NCBI GenBank assembly: GCA_017555565.1
Contig: JAFZGF010000075.1
Location: forward strand, 1 to 52,447
Source: Oscillospiraceae bacterium
Lineage (GTDB): Bacteria > Bacillota > Clostridia > Oscillospirales > Ruminococcaceae
Direction: 5' to 3'
DNA length: 52,447 nt
Position 1 is the stretch's first letter; every line of letters begins with the position of its first letter. The notes below the pieces were generated by a model. That model worked only from the letters and a program-made list of their open reading frames with translations, had not been told where the DNA came from and did not search any database. The translations under genes were made by a program, and so were the position numbers. Shown here piece by piece: positions 42,284 to 50,763 of the stretch.

Positions 42284-42312
42284 AAAAGCCTCCCATTAGG
42301 GAGGCTTTTTAT
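42284..42312. terminator. Bidirectional terminator between MBL and FliB-like genes
   Basis: AAAAGCCTCCC (42284-42294) pairs with GGGAGGCTTTT (42299-42309), loop ATTA. A- and T-runs on either side suit both convergent genes. Confidence 0.92.
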
Positions 42313-43253
42313 TATTTATCAAAATGTTCAAACAGTACTTCCATATTGTCCGGTGAATATTCGGTTTCTGCTGAATATGCACGGCAGATTTCTGCCATTT
42401 CTTCAATAGTCAGACTGCGGTTTTGTGTATAACTGACTGCCCACAGATTTTTAATCAGATGATAGCTGTGCACAATATAGCCTATGCGGCCTTTAAGTCT
42501 GTTATCGTCCAGACTCTCTGTCAGATGTCTGAATGCAAAATATACACACAACTGTTCCAAAGCTGTTTCGTACAATTCATTCTCTGGCAGTGAAATATTG
42601 TTTGCATCGCAGTTTTTCAGTTGCTCAAGGGTTGAATTCCATTGTGTATCCAGCCTTTCCAGTGAACTGAACAGTTCAGCCTGCTGGGCGGGAGAATATA
42701 TTTTGTAATCAATTTCAGCCAATTCAGCCAGCTTTTCTATTCTGTCTGCAGTGGATACAGCTCTGTCGGTAAGTATTTCAAACACTTGATTTCTGAAATC
42801 AAGAAATTCCTCTTCTTCCGGCCACAGCAGTTCTTCGCCCTCTTCCATCACTTCAAGAGCAAATTTTTCCCTGCGGGCCAGTATCTGCATTGCCACGGCT
42901 TCACAAGACATACCCAGACCGATTTCTTCTCTGTCAGAATAAAAATTTCTGAAACGGGGATGATCGTCACAAATCTGGCTGACTTTGTCAAAACCAAGAT
43001 TTATCATAATGTCGCACAGACCTTTTTCGTTCAGAAAAGGGCATCTGCCACAACTGTCCATTGCAAAATATGCTGTTTCATCATTGTATGAAATATTGTT
43101 TTTCAGCCTTTCGCCAAATTCACCCTCAACAGATTTGTAGTAATCCAGGGTATCTTCATCTATATCAATCTCCCAGCCTATACAGCAACTGTGTTTGCAG
43201 TCACCTGCAAGGCAACGGAAATCCTTGTAGTAATCGGGAACATATATTTTCAT
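42312..43253 (-). CDS. fliB: FliB-family protein (putative lysine N-methylase)
   Basis: The protein has 313 residues. The N-terminal cysteine cluster CLAGDCKHSCCIGWEIDID, then CGRCPFLNEKGLCDI and ICDDHPR, match the YkgJ/FliB family, which binds a metal or iron-sulfur centre. FliB methylates flagellin lysines in Salmonella. No flagellar gene lies in the window, so another substrate is possible. CGGAGG precedes the ATG. Confidence 0.85.
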   Translation of the reverse strand: MKIYVPDYYKDFRCLAGDCKHSCCIGWEIDIDEDTLDYYKSVEGEFGERLKNNISYNDETAYFAMDSCGRCPFLNEKGLCDIMINLGFDKVSQICDDHPRFRNFYSDREEIGLGMSCEAVAMQILARREKFALEVMEEGEELLWPEEEEFLDFRNQVFEILTDRAVSTADRIEKLAELAEIDYKIYSPAQQAELFSSLERLDTQWNSTLEQLKNCDANNISLPENELYETALEQLCVYFAFRHLTESLDDNRLKGRIGYIVHSYHLIKNLWAVSYTQNRSLTIEEMAEICRAYSAETEYSPDNMEVLFEHFDK

Positions 43254-43312
43254 ACTTACACCTCCGTAATTATTATAATTATAATCAATTGCAGCCTGGC
43301 AGGCAATATGTA

Positions 43313-43357
43313 AATAAAAAAGAGTGCCCCGACACAGAGTGCAGAATGTGTCGGGGC
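43313..43357 (-). terminator. Terminator of the amino-acid ABC operon
   Basis: GCCCCGACACA (43326-43336) pairs with TGTGTCGGGGC (43347-43357). Read leftward, the stem is followed by ACTCTTTTTTATTT. Confidence 0.88.
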
Positions 43358-43388
43358 TTATAGAGAGAAAGATGATGTCGGGTTATTG

Positions 43389-44123
43389 TCAGAGCACCTG
43401 GCTCAGAAATTCCTTTGTTCTCTCGTTTACGGGGTTGTCAAACAGTTGCTGTGGTGTGCCTTCCTCGGCTATTATACCATCCACCATAAACAGCACTCTG
43501 TCAGAAACTTCTCTTGCAAAACCCATTTCGTGGGTTACTATAACTATTGTCATACCGGATTTTGCCAGATCTTTGATTACGTTCAATACACCTTTTACCA
43601 TTTCGGGATCCAATGCAGAGGTCGGTTCGTCAAACAGAATAACCTTTGGCTCCATTGCCAGTGCTCTTACTATTGCAAGGCGCTGCTTCTGCCCACCGGA
43701 TAGTTTTCTTGGGTATTCATACCGCTTGTCTGCCATACCTACTGACTCCAGCAGCTGCATTGCCTTTTGTTCCGCTTCAGCCTTTGGCACCTTCTTTTCC
43801 AGAATCGGTGCCAGAGTGATGTTCTGTAGCACAGTCATATTCGGGAAAACGTTGAAATGCTGGAACACCATACCCATCTTTTGTCTGTGCAGGTCGATGT
43901 TTATGCCTTTTTCAGTTATTTCCTGGCCATCAAACCATATTTTGCCACAGTCTGGCGTTTCCAATAGATTCAGACAACGTAAAAATGTGCTTTTACCGCT
44001 GCCGGACGGGCCTATCACAGATATAACCTCGCCACTGTGGATTGTCTGGTCAATTCCTTTCAGTACCTGCAGCTTGCCAAAGTTTTTCTGCAGGTTTTCT
44101 ACCTTTATAAGTACATCAGTCAC
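43389..44123 (-). CDS. Polar amino-acid ABC transporter, ATP-binding protein
   Basis: The protein has 244 residues. Walker A is GPSGSGKST, the signature is [16 protein letters not shown], Walker B is [15 protein letters not shown] and the switch histidine is in IVTHEMGFA. These match the GlnQ/HisP group. GTG at 44123 is preferred because AAGGAGG is ten bases upstream; the frame extends further to 44159 but that part overlaps the ribosome binding site. It overlaps the permease gene by eight bases. It is the last gene of the T-box operon. Confidence 0.95.
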   Translation of the reverse strand: MTDVLIKVENLQKNFGKLQVLKGIDQTIHSGEVISVIGPSGSGKSTFLRCLNLLETPDCGKIWFDGQEITEKGINIDLHRQKMGMVFQHFNVFPNMTVLQNITLAPILEKKVPKAEAEQKAMQLLESVGMADKRYEYPRKLSGGQKQRLAIVRALAMEPKVILFDEPTSALDPEMVKGVLNVIKDLAKSGMTIVIVTHEMGFAREVSDRVLFMVDGIIAEEGTPQQLFDNPVNERTKEFLSQVL

Positions 44124-44778
44124 TTTCAGCAAGCCTCCTTTCAAATACACCCAATGCAAGGGTGAGAGTCCATGTCATCAGAACATATATTATACCTACG
44201 ATAATCAGCGCAGGGATAGGTTTGTATGTAGCAGTCTGCACAGTTCTCCAACTGGTCATAAGTTCACCGATGAAGAATGTGCTGGCAAGGCTGGTGTTTT
44301 TCAGCATAAATATAAACTGATTTCCTATTGCAGGCAGTATGTTTTTTACAGCCTGAGGCAGTATCACATAGCGCATCATATAACTGTCACGTATGCCCAG
44401 ACTTTTTGCAGCCTCTGTCTGACCTTTATCTACAGCCTGGATACCTGCACGTATTATTTCTGCAATATAAGCGGAACTGTTTATTATCAGTGCCACAAGG
44501 ATACAGTCACGTTCACTCATTTCAAACGGCATTGCTTTTGGCAACCACAGCCAGAAGAAATAGAGCTGAAGCAGCATAGGTGCGCCGCGGATTATTTCTA
44601 TATAAACAAATGTTATACCGTTGAGCAGTTTGTTTTTGCTCATTTTAGCCATTGCGATAAATACACCAAGTATAGTGCCGAAAAATACAGTTATCACTGT
44701 CAGTATCAGTGTCCACTTTATACCTTCCACAAATACATAACTGTATTTCTGCCATATGGCTGCAATATCATATATCAT
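44116..44778 (-). CDS. Polar amino-acid ABC transporter, permease
   Basis: The protein has 220 residues with five membrane helices. The coupling-loop signature of the HisM/GlnP group reads [22 protein letters not shown], seen here as [17 protein letters not shown] then [22 protein letters not shown] is also typical. A single permease implies a homodimeric channel. It starts 17 bases after the binding-protein gene on the minus strand. Confidence 0.95.
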   Translation of the reverse strand: MIYDIAAIWQKYSYVFVEGIKWTLILTVITVFFGTILGVFIAMAKMSKNKLLNGITFVYIEIIRGAPMLLQLYFFWLWLPKAMPFEMSERDCILVALIINSSAYIAEIIRAGIQAVDKGQTEAAKSLGIRDSYMMRYVILPQAVKNILPAIGNQFIFMLKNTSLASTFFIGELMTSWRTVQTATYKPIPALIIVGIIYVLMTWTLTLALGVFERRLAESD

Positions 44779-44795
44779 CTCTCTTACCGTCCTGA

Positions 44796-45632
44796 TTACA
44801 ATCCAAGTTTTGCTGCGTATGCGGCATAGTCATCATACCATTTTGCGTAAACACCGCTGGCAATAACTTCGTCTATAATAGCGTTGATTTCTGCTGTCAG
44901 CTCATCTTCGCCTTTTTTCATACCGATGCGTGTGCCGCCCCATTCTTTATTTTCTTCAAATTTAAAACCATTTACAATGTTCACACCAGGGTTTGCATCA
45001 GAGTAAAGTCTGCCGTTTCCAATAAAGCAGGCAGCAAGGTCGGCTTTGTTTTCCTGTACCATCAGGAAAGCATCAGTCATAGAAGAAACATACTTGATTT
45101 CTTTATATTCAGGAATCTGGCTCATTACATAGTCCTGCTGCAGAGAACCTGCCTGCACAACTATAACAGCATTTTTCATTGATGCTGCATCCGGGTATTT
45201 GTCTACATCTTCTGCGCGGCACAGCATACCGTAACCTTCTGTATCTTCGTCAAAATAATATCCTTTTGAAAGATTCATAGCTTCAGCTCTGTCTGGTTTA
45301 TATGCAAGGGCAGAAATTGCCAGGTCATATTTGCCTTCAGCAACAGAAGAAAGCACAGCTGTGAATTCCAGCGGAACTATCTGCAGTTCAACACCCAGTT
45401 TGTCAGCAATATATTTTGCGAATTCAATGTCAGCACCTACATATTTTTCGTCGCCTTCTTTGGAAGGATCAATAAATTCATTAGGTGCAAAGTAAGGTTC
45501 GGTGGCGACAGTCAGTACACCACGGGCTTTTATTTCTTCCAGACGGTTTGCGTATTCTGCTTTTTCGCCGCCGCAGGCTGTAAGTGCAAACATCATAGTA
45601 AGGGTGAGTAATAAAGCGATAAGTTTTTTCAT
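44796..45632 (-). CDS. Polar amino-acid ABC transporter, substrate-binding lipoprotein
   Basis: The protein has 278 residues. A signal peptide ends in the lipobox LTAC (Cys about residue 20). The rest is a family 3 solute-binding protein: GVLTVATEPYFAPNEFID, YVGADIEFAKYIADKLGVE, YDLAISALAYKPDRAEAM. The ATG at 45632 follows AAGGAGA. It is the first gene after the T-box leader, so the uptake of the amino acid is induced when its tRNA is uncharged. Confidence 0.95.
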   Translation of the reverse strand: MKKLIALLLTLTMMFALTACGGEKAEYANRLEEIKARGVLTVATEPYFAPNEFIDPSKEGDEKYVGADIEFAKYIADKLGVELQIVPLEFTAVLSSVAEGKYDLAISALAYKPDRAEAMNLSKGYYFDEDTEGYGMLCRAEDVDKYPDAASMKNAVIVVQAGSLQQDYVMSQIPEYKEIKYVSSMTDAFLMVQENKADLAACFIGNGRLYSDANPGVNIVNGFKFEENKEWGGTRIGMKKGEDELTAEINAIIDEVIASGVYAKWYDDYAAYAAKLGL

Positions 45633-45697
45633 AGTTGTTCTCCTTGTAATTGAAATTGTTAAATCTAATATCTCAACTGCAATGATTACCAACCAAT

Positions 45698-45990
45698 AAA
45701 AAACGCCCTCAAGGTGTCTTCCAACACCAAGAGGACGGCTGATTACCGTGGTTCCACCTCTATTTATTATTGCCTCACGGCAATAACCTTACCGAGTACC
45801 ATCATACTCTGTCGCGATAACGGGCGAAGGATCCGATTCAGTCTACTAAAGGTCTGTGCCTTGTTCGGTGAATAGCTCAAAGATGTGTTCAGCTAAACTT
45901 TCATAACCCTTTACACCGCCCAGGGTCTCTCTGTAAATCCGGATAAAGCCTACTATTTCTTATCAATGCTTTTGTGAGATGTATTAAATT
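45698..45990 (-). ncRNA. T-box riboswitch controlling the amino-acid ABC operon
   Basis: Read leftward, the leader shows the T-box hallmarks. AGTA (45954-45951) is the loop-E element, a GGGCGGTG apical element follows, and the specifier region GAACACATC lies at 45890-45882. The antiterminator T-box AGGTGGAACCACGG ends near 45746. A terminator follows, with CGTCCTCTTGGTGT (45737-45724) pairing ACACCTTGAGGGCG (45717-45704), then TTTTTT. The specifier is CAC (His) or ACA (Thr). CAC is C-ending and followed by A, as usual, but the UGGA bulge predicts a tRNA with U73, not the C73 of tRNA-His. The class is clear and the amino acid is not. Confidence 0.93.
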
Positions 45991-45997
45991 TGTATTC

Positions 45998-46026
45998 AAT
46001 ATACACCCAAATGTGCGCTGTGTCAA
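45998..46026 (-). promoter_or_regulatory. Promoter of the T-box/ABC operon
   Basis: On the minus strand, a perfect TTGACA (46026-46021) and TATATT (46003-45998) are 17 bp apart, just upstream of the T-box leader. Confidence 0.8.
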
Positions 46027-46054
46027 TACATTTTGATATATTTTTGACGATTTA

Positions 46055-46076
46055 TTTGTTTGATTGGTCAAACAAA
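46055..46076. promoter_or_regulatory. Palindrome between divergent promoters
   Basis: TTTGTTTGA (46055-46063) is mirrored by TCAAACAAA (46068-46076) around TTGG. It lies between the two -35 boxes, 28 bp from the left one and 12 bp from the right one. It has operator form and no T-run. Confidence 0.55.
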
Positions 46077-46088
46077 CGGCTTTTTAGG

Positions 46089-46117
46089 TTGACTATATAT
46101 ATTAAATATATTAAAAT
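46089..46117 (+). promoter_or_regulatory. Promoter of the DUF6273/VWA/MoxR operon
   Basis: TTGACT (46089-46094) and TAAAAT (46112-46117) are 17 bp apart, 36 bp before the first start codon. Confidence 0.75.
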
Positions 46118-46153
46118 TATCCTGGGAAGAAATAATTAAATGCAGGTGAAAAT

Positions 46154-47155
46154 ATGTCTAAACCATTGTTGGATTACTATAACGAAAAAGTGGAGTTTTC
46201 AAGACTGCCTGACTGTGCTGAAAAGGTGCAGCTGGCCATTACCCGTCTGGAAAACCCTTACAATATATCCGAAGAAGACAGACTGATGTACCAGGATTAC
46301 CTGGGCAAAGATGCAGCCAAAGCTGTTCCGGAAATAATTGATAAAAATCTTGTCAGAATATTTCCTATGCTGGTTAAATACCGCACAATCAAAAAAGGCA
46401 ATGTTACAAAATTTACAGAATATGCACAGCAGGCCAAAAAAATGGACATTCTGTCATATCTGCTCAATGCAGGCAATGACCTGCGTTTCCATCCAAAAGA
46501 ACTGGATATTGCCCCTAAATTTACTCCTGGTAAATCCGACAACAGTATCCCACAGCAGTTGCCTGATTACGAAAGCCTGCGAGTAGGGGATGTTGTATGG
46601 CTGGGTATAAAGCCTATGCCTTGGATTGTTCTTGAAAAGAAAGATGGCAAGTCGCTGGTTATCAGCAAATATGTGTTTGACTGTCAGGCTTATCACAGTA
46701 TTTTTTATAAAGTTAAATGGAATGATACCTCCATCTGTAAATGGCTTAACGGCGAATATGCCGAAAGATATTTTACACAGTTGGAGAAAGAAAAAATTCA
46801 CCCTGTTTATATAGATAAAGAGGCAACTCTTTTTATGGAAGAAAAAGAGGATGCAGTTAAAAATACACTGTTTTTCCTCAGTGTAGAAGAAGCTGCAAAA
46901 TATTTCAAAGCCCAGCAGGACAGAACCGCCCGAATAACAGCCTTTGGCAAAAGAAAAATTATGTGGGCAACATTTGATGTATATGCTCACTGGTGGCTGC
47001 GCTCTCTCACACAGGATGTGCTGGGCAAAGGTACCACTTACGTAAGGCTGGATGGCGAAATACAGAACCATGGCGGCTATATTCTTTCCAACTCCTATGA
47101 TGAGTTTTACGACCATTTTGGCGTAAGACCTGCAATGTATCTTAACCTTGAATAA
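46154..47155 (+). CDS. DUF6273-domain protein, paralog 1 of 3
   Basis: The protein has 333 residues, with no signal peptide. The N-terminal half (about 1-125) is helical and shared by the three neighbours: YYNEKVEFSRLPDCAEK, MYQDYL, FTEYAQQAKKMDILSYLLN, then FTPGKS. The C-terminal half (about 140-333) fits DUF6273: GDVVWLGIKPMPWIVLEKK, ISKYVFDCQAY, HWWLRS and FGVRPAMYLNL. This domain's function is unknown. It is the most divergent of the three. AGGTG precedes the ATG. The operon continues into a VWA protein and a MoxR ATPase, so these are candidate clients or adaptors. Confidence 0.82.
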   Translation: MSKPLLDYYNEKVEFSRLPDCAEKVQLAITRLENPYNISEEDRLMYQDYLGKDAAKAVPEIIDKNLVRIFPMLVKYRTIKKGNVTKFTEYAQQAKKMDILSYLLNAGNDLRFHPKELDIAPKFTPGKSDNSIPQQLPDYESLRVGDVVWLGIKPMPWIVLEKKDGKSLVISKYVFDCQAYHSIFYKVKWNDTSICKWLNGEYAERYFTQLEKEKIHPVYIDKEATLFMEEKEDAVKNTLFFLSVEEAAKYFKAQQDRTARITAFGKRKIMWATFDVYAHWWLRSLTQDVLGKGTTYVRLDGEIQNHGGYILSNSYDEFYDHFGVRPAMYLNLE

Positions 47156-47159
47156 CAAA

Positions 47160-48149
47160 ATGGATAACAAAATTACATATTATAACGAGATTACAGATTT
47201 TCTGCGTATGGAAAACTGCCCTGAAAAGGTGGAGATAGCTATATCACGCCTGGAACAGCCTTTTGGCCTTACGGAAGATGCCATTGTGATGTATCAGGAT
47301 TATCTTTTCAATGCCGCACCCAAAATCGCTTCTCAGTTTATAGATTTAAATAAACTTACTCTGTTTCCTATGCTTGTGAAATACAGGGTTATAAAAAAAG
47401 CCAATGTGCTGAAACTTACTGAATATGCCCGAGACAAAAGAAAGATGGATATGCTGTCATACCTTATGGATGTGGGCAACCAGATGCGCACCCGCCCAAA
47501 ACAGATGGACATAGCCACTAAATTCACTCCGGGTAAATCCGAATTGCCACTCTGTGAAGAAACTGCTGATTATTCACAGTCAAAGCCAGGGGACATAATC
47601 TGGATCGGCAACCCGGTTATGCCGTGGCAGGTGCTGGAAAACAAGTCTGGCAGATTACTTGTTATATCAAAATATGTGCTGGACTGTCTGCCATACGAAG
47701 ATTTTTACAAAAGAAATACTTTCTGGAACAAGTCCAGTATCAGAAAAAGACTGAACCGAGAGTATCTTTACAGCCTGCTTACAGAAGAGGAAATCTGTCG
47801 AATCATACCTGTTTATATCAATAATGAAGATGACAGTCTTACTTTTGATGTCCCTGCAGGTGAAGTGGGAGACAGGTTCTTCCTTCTCAGCACAAAAGAA
47901 GCAATGCGTTATTTCCGTGATGACAGGGCACGCTGGGCACCGGTGGTGAAATATGCCACCCGCAGTATGCTGTGGACCGTTTTTGATAAATGGGCCCACT
48001 GGTGGCTGCGCACCCCAGGTGAACTGGATGCCGATATGTTCTATGTCCGTGACGGTGTGATAATGTCTATCAACAGCACTGTTCAGGGCTCATATTTTGA
48101 ACATTTCGGTGTACGCCCTGCAATGTATATCAATATGGAGCAAAAATGA
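47160..48149 (+). CDS. DUF6273-domain protein, paralog 2 of 3
   Basis: The protein has 329 residues with the same two-part plan as its neighbours: YNEITDFLRMENCPEK, MYQDYLFNAAPK, RKMDMLSYLMDVGNQMRTRP, FTPGKS, then the C-terminal GDIIWIGNPVMPWQVLENK, LVISKYVLDC, HWWLRTPG and FGVRPAMYIN. It is closer to paralog 3 than to paralog 1. The ATG at 47160 is chosen; no ribosome binding site is evident, so translation is probably coupled to paralog 1, whose stop is four bases before. A TTG at 47148 could add four residues. The last codons overlap paralog 3 (ATGA). Confidence 0.82.
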   Translation: MDNKITYYNEITDFLRMENCPEKVEIAISRLEQPFGLTEDAIVMYQDYLFNAAPKIASQFIDLNKLTLFPMLVKYRVIKKANVLKLTEYARDKRKMDMLSYLMDVGNQMRTRPKQMDIATKFTPGKSELPLCEETADYSQSKPGDIIWIGNPVMPWQVLENKSGRLLVISKYVLDCLPYEDFYKRNTFWNKSSIRKRLNREYLYSLLTEEEICRIIPVYINNEDDSLTFDVPAGEVGDRFFLLSTKEAMRYFRDDRARWAPVVKYATRSMLWTVFDKWAHWWLRTPGELDADMFYVRDGVIMSINSTVQGSYFEHFGVRPAMYINMEQK

Positions 48150-49144
48150 GCACCATCAATTTTTACAACGAATCAAAAGACTTCATCCGTATGTATAACT
48201 GTACGGAAAAGGCGGAAATAGCAATTTCACGTCTGGAAAATTCCACGGGAATTACAGAAGAACAGGTTGTGATGTACCAGGATTATCTTTTTAAACAAGC
48301 GCCACAAATCGTACAGCAGTTTATTGATATGAATAGATTGCAACTGATGCCTTTGCTGGTGCGCCACAGAGTTATCAGAAAATCCAATATATTACAGTTT
48401 ACTGAATATGCCCGTGAAAAGAGAAAGATGGATATGCTGTCTTATCTTATGGATGTGGGCAATCAGTTGCGCACCCGTCCAAAAGACATGGGTGTTGTGC
48501 CAAAATTCACACCTGGTAAGTCTTCGCTTTCTGGATTTGTGAAAAAACAGGATTATTCCCGGTCAGAGCCTGGCGATATTGTATGGCTGGGTAGGATTTC
48601 TATGCCTTGGAAAGTGCTGGAAAACAAGTCTGGCAGACTGCTTCTGCTGTCAGAATATGTATTGGACTGTCTACCTTTTGAAGATTTTTATGATCCATTT
48701 TATTTTTCAATGTCTTTTGACCGCACCCGCTGGCCTTTCAGCACTATCAGAAGACATATCAATAACGAATTTTATCCATCCCTGCTTTCTGAAGAAGAAA
48801 AGCAGAGAGTGGTTCCCGTATATATTTCTTCAGATGATACACTGACTTTTGTAGGCGGGCCAGAAGCAAAAGAGGACAGAATGTTCCTTTTGAGCAAGAT
48901 GGAAGCAGAAAAATATCTGAAAACAGAAAAAGACCGTATGGCGCCGGTTACATCCTTTGCCACACGCAGTATGCTGTACAATCACTTTGAAACCTATGCA
49001 TACTGGTGGTTGCGCACACCGGGCCAGTATTCTGTGGAAAAAATGTATGTGCTTGATGGCACTATTACCTCCGATAACAGTATTGTAGGCGGTGACCATT
49101 TCAATTATCTTGGAGTTCGCCCCGCATTTTACTATCGATATTAA
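48146..49144 (+). CDS. DUF6273-domain protein, paralog 3 of 3
   Basis: The protein has 332 residues and no signal peptide. The shared N-terminal helical region has FYNESKDFIRMYNCTEK, MYQDYLFKQAPQ, RKMDMLSYLMDVGNQLRTRP and FTPGKSS. The DUF6273 part has GDIVWLGRISMPWKVLENK, LLSEYVLDCLPFEDF, YWWLRTPG and LGVRPAFYYRY. A short insertion near 185-200 (FSMSFDRTRWPFSTIRR) distinguishes it. Its ATG overlaps the stop of paralog 2. The VWA gene follows 32 bases later. Confidence 0.82.
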   Translation: MSTINFYNESKDFIRMYNCTEKAEIAISRLENSTGITEEQVVMYQDYLFKQAPQIVQQFIDMNRLQLMPLLVRHRVIRKSNILQFTEYAREKRKMDMLSYLMDVGNQLRTRPKDMGVVPKFTPGKSSLSGFVKKQDYSRSEPGDIVWLGRISMPWKVLENKSGRLLLLSEYVLDCLPFEDFYDPFYFSMSFDRTRWPFSTIRRHINNEFYPSLLSEEEKQRVVPVYISSDDTLTFVGGPEAKEDRMFLLSKMEAEKYLKTEKDRMAPVTSFATRSMLYNHFETYAYWWLRTPGQYSVEKMYVLDGTITSDNSIVGGDHFNYLGVRPAFYYRY

Positions 49145-49176
49145 ATTTTGAATATATAAAGAGGAAAGGAGAAACT

Positions 49177-50754
49177 ATGGCTGATAATGATGTAATGGTT
49201 GACAATGCCGACTATCGGGCACAAAGCATAAAAATCAAACGTGTGGCCGATAAAGTAATGCAGTCTGCCAAGAGTTCGTTGATTGTGCATCTGCGATTTT
49301 TGGATGCTGCCATAAATAAACTTAAGCTGGAATTGGCAGAAAAGTATATTTCAGTTGATGGCCGAGCCATTATGTACAACCCGATTTATATTCTGCGGTT
49401 GTACAAAAAAGATAAAAACCTGGTTACGCGCAATTATCTCCATATGATTCTGCACTGCACCTTCCTGCATTTCTACGTTGGCCCACAGATTAACCAGAAT
49501 CTTTGGGACATTGCTTGTGATATTGCGGTGGAAAATATTATAGACCAGTTGGCGCAGACAGAAGAATATCTGCAGGTAGAGACTAATCCTGAAAAGGAAA
49601 AGGCTATGGAAATGATAAAGCAAAATGTTCCACAGCTTACAGCCGAAAAAATCTACCGCTGGCTTATGGATTCTGATCTGACTGATGAACAGATGGAAGA
49701 ACTGTTTTTCCTGTTTATCCAGGACAACCACTCCTGCTGGTACGATATGCAGCACAAACCTCAGGAACTTACCAAAGATGATATGAAGGAAAAACCAGAG
49801 GACAAACCGCCTATGATAGACGATTCTCCTAACCCTGACGACCAGCAGCCGGACGATGATGCAGAGTCGGATGAGGATTCCAAACTGGAAGAAGAGGAAT
49901 CTGACAACAAAGAAGCTGGAGAAGACGGTCGCAACGCCAGTGAAGAAGAAATGGAAGAAATGGGCGATGACGGCAATCAGGAAATCGATAAGTCCAAACA
50001 GGAACTTATGGAAGAATGGGAAGATGTTGCCAAACACATGGACCTGGATATGGAAACATTCTCCAAAGAGGCTGGTAGCCGTGTGGGTGACCTTCTTCTC
50101 AACATCAGAAATGTTACAAGAGAAAAATACGACTATACAGCATTTCTGAAAAAATTTGCGTCTATGGGCGAAAAAATGATGATAGATGACGATGAGTTCG
50201 ACTATATCTACTATACTTACGGCCTGTCACTTTATGACAATATGCCGCTGGTAGAACCGCTGGAATACAAAGAAACCAACGTGGTAAAAGAGTTTGTTAT
50301 CGCCATAGACACATCATTCTCTGTTCACGGTGATGAAGTCCAGGCGTTCCTGCGCAAAACCTACAACATTCTCAAAGCCACCGAAAGTTTTTCATCCCAT
50401 ATAAACCTGCACATCATTCAGTGTGACGTAAAGGTTCAGCACGATGAAAAAATCACATCCCAGGCAGAGTTGGACAGATATATGTCAGATATGCTGCTGT
50501 ATGGCTTTGGCGGTACCGACTTCCGCCCTGTGTTTGAATATGTGGACGAGCTGATTGAAAAGAAAGAATTCACCAATCTCAAAGGTCTTATCTATTTCAC
50601 CGACGGTTTTGGCGAATTCCCGCAGCGTGCTCCATTGTATAAAACCGCATTTGCATTTGTCAGCGATGACCCTATGTTTGACCCTGTTGTACCACCTTGG
50701 GCAATCAAGCTTATACTTGACCCTGAAGATATAAAAGAAGACGATAAGAAATAA
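49177..50754 (+). CDS. DUF2201-type metallopeptidase-like/VWA protein
   Basis: The protein has 525 residues and is cytoplasmic. Residues about 20-135 resemble the DUF2201 N-terminal metallopeptidase-like domain, but the zinc motif reads HMILH (89-93) with H98 after it, so the glutamate of HExxH is missing. A very acidic linker (about 205-275) follows. The C-terminal VWA domain (about 370-515) keeps the metal-binding site: DTSFS (about 378), T in GGTDF (about 446) and TDG (about 476). VWA proteins of this kind work with MoxR-type AAA+ ATPases, one of which is encoded nine bases downstream. GGAGAAA precedes the ATG. Confidence 0.88.
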   Translation: MADNDVMVDNADYRAQSIKIKRVADKVMQSAKSSLIVHLRFLDAAINKLKLELAEKYISVDGRAIMYNPIYILRLYKKDKNLVTRNYLHMILHCTFLHFYVGPQINQNLWDIACDIAVENIIDQLAQTEEYLQVETNPEKEKAMEMIKQNVPQLTAEKIYRWLMDSDLTDEQMEELFFLFIQDNHSCWYDMQHKPQELTKDDMKEKPEDKPPMIDDSPNPDDQQPDDDAESDEDSKLEEEESDNKEAGEDGRNASEEEMEEMGDDGNQEIDKSKQELMEEWEDVAKHMDLDMETFSKEAGSRVGDLLLNIRNVTREKYDYTAFLKKFASMGEKMMIDDDEFDYIYYTYGLSLYDNMPLVEPLEYKETNVVKEFVIAIDTSFSVHGDEVQAFLRKTYNILKATESFSSHINLHIIQCDVKVQHDEKITSQAELDRYMSDMLLYGFGGTDFRPVFEYVDELIEKKEFTNLKGLIYFTDGFGEFPQRAPLYKTAFAFVSDDPMFDPVVPPWAIKLILDPEDIKEDDKK

Positions 50755-50763
50755 GAGGCAGTT

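Noticed and set aside
43324-44829. Long 501-codon open frame on the plus strand
   Set aside because: It is antisense to the ATP-binding and permease genes, which carry full ABC motifs. Its translation is rich in Cys, His and Tyr with no family pattern.
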